Of a DNA stretch of 40,443 bases, positions 39,982 through 40,443 are shown piece after piece. The notes beneath the pieces were generated by a model that worked only from the letters and a program-made list of their open reading frames with translations, was not told the origin of the DNA and did not search any database. Position numbers and translations under genes: made by a program. The stretch is taken from assembly GCA_031289015.1 (NCBI GenBank), contig JAITQG010000073.1, forward strand, positions 1-40,443, given 5' to 3'. Source of the stretch: Lactobacillaceae bacterium. GTDB taxonomy: Bacteria; Bacillota; Bacilli; Lactobacillales; Lactobacillaceae. Each line of letters opens with the position of its first letter. Positions within the stretch are counted from its first letter, which is position 1.

Positions 39982-40443
39982 CTATTCTTTACAATATGGA
40001 ACTATATGGGTTTTGCCTGCTGAATAGTGAATTTTAATTCCGGTTGCAGCAACTGTTTTTCCGTTTTTCAAAACAACAGTGCCTTCGATATCAGGAATGG
40101 GGTTAACTATTTCTATATTAGACCAATTTTTCCCGCTGTCTGTCCTGTCTAATGTACCAGTACCGGAATATTTATCAATTAAAGCTTGGGCGTTGATGTC
40201 ATCTGGAAAAAAACTACTTTTCAAGCCTTTTTTAGTAGCAACCGTTGTGCTCAGATGATGCGCTTGTTCCGGTGGATAAATCTTCCCCGTCCAAGTTCCG
40301 TTATTCAACTTTCGGATCGTGTGCGCCCGGCCTTTAATCAAACTCATCTCAGTTGGATTGTTTCGTGCGGAGCGCCATTGTTCATACGTCGGCGCCTTGC
40401 TTCCCATATCTTTCTTAAATCTATTATACGTCGGAATTATGCT
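39982..40443 (-). CDS. Phage minor head protein C-terminus with polymorphic-toxin-like domain (partial)
   Basis: The frame is open to the right edge, so the start is outside the window. The visible part begins YNRFKKDMGSKAPTYEQWRS, the usual linker at the end of MuF-type minor head proteins. About 90 further residues end GIKIHYSAGKTHIVPYCKE. The IHYS...HIVPY ending matches what I know of Ntox50-type toxin domains (predicted RNases) attached to phage head proteins. The domain assignment is from short motifs. A small protein gene follows directly, consistent with toxin and immunity. Confidence 0.6.
   Translation of the reverse strand, partial: SIIPTYNRFKKDMGSKAPTYEQWRSARNNPTEMSLIKGRAHTIRKLNNGTWTGKIYPPEQAHHLSTTVATKKGLKSSFFPDDINAQALIDKYSGTGTLDRTDSGKNWSNIEIVNPIPDIEGTVVLKNGKTVAATGIKIHYSAGKTHIVPYCKE

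Larger units (their letters stand above)
35765..40443 (-). mobile_element. Decayed prophage region carrying accessory modules
   Basis: Fragments of late phage genes occur in normal late-operon order on the minus strand: minor head protein C-terminus, small LSM-like protein, YjcQ-like N-terminus, tail assembly chaperone, tape measure N-terminus. A phage-type phosphoesterase, terminators and toxin-antitoxin pairs also lie here. Most phage genes are truncated at 36-bp repeats. No integrase, terminase, capsid or att site is seen in the window; the element continues past the right edge. Confidence 0.7.

Overview
The window looks like a chromosomal segment of a low-to-moderate-GC lactic acid bacterium. 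A Weissella/Leuconostoc-type Lactobacillaceae member is my best guess. The grounds are a malEFG/malK maltodextrin importer with MalR and maltose phosphorylase, a dltX-dltABCD operon whose DltX has the typical C-terminus, cre-type catabolite sites, oligoendopeptidase F, and prophage genes of Lactobacillales type. No rRNA or tRNA gene was recognised.

Layout. (1) 0.15-2.0 kb: a Fur/PerR-type regulator and two tandem VIT1/CCC1-like metal transporters behind a PerR/Fur-box-like operator. (2) 2.1-16.3 kb: a complete maltose/maltodextrin regulon. On the minus strand lie malE-malF-malG-malR and then an MFS sugar transporter-mapA-pgmB; on the plus strand lie malK and two GH13 enzymes. The importer brings in maltodextrins, the GH13 enzymes trim them, MapA phosphorolyses maltose, and PgmB feeds glucose 6-phosphate to glycolysis. 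LacI/cre operators sit at both promoter regions. (3) 16.3-21.7 kb: alpha/beta hydrolase-dltX-dltA-dltB-dltC-dltD for D-alanylation of teichoic acids. (4) 22-30.9 kb: single genes, including two paralogous unknown secreted proteins with near-identical promoters, DedA, a PfkB kinase, a TasA/camelysin-like exported protein, PepF, decayed toxin-antitoxin genes, a tautomerase, a GT4 glycosyltransferase and an XhlA-like membrane protein. (5) 31.3-32.3 kb: a secreted protein of unknown function.

(6) 32.4-40.4 kb is the accessory region and the most interesting part. Seven 36-bp repeats in one orientation (R1-R7), plus a diverged eighth copy at its left border (R0), divide it into segments of about 0.25-3.3 kb. 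One segment holds an apparent minus-strand operon: mntA-hepT (type VII toxin-antitoxin), a short leader ORF made largely of a GTTG tetranucleotide repeat, then a HinfI-like methyltransferase and a candidate endonuclease. Repeat number decides whether the leader runs open to the methyltransferase start, so the restriction-modification genes look phase-variable. Other segments hold a YefM/YoeB-like pair, a metallophosphoesterase with an internal stop, and fragments of phage late genes: a minor head protein C-terminus with a toxin-like domain, a YjcQ-like N-terminus, tail assembly chaperone and tape measure protein. Several of these are cut off exactly at the 36-bp repeats. The repeats therefore mark recombination or deletion junctions in a decayed prophage that also carries defence and addiction modules. 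No recombinase gene for them lies in the window.
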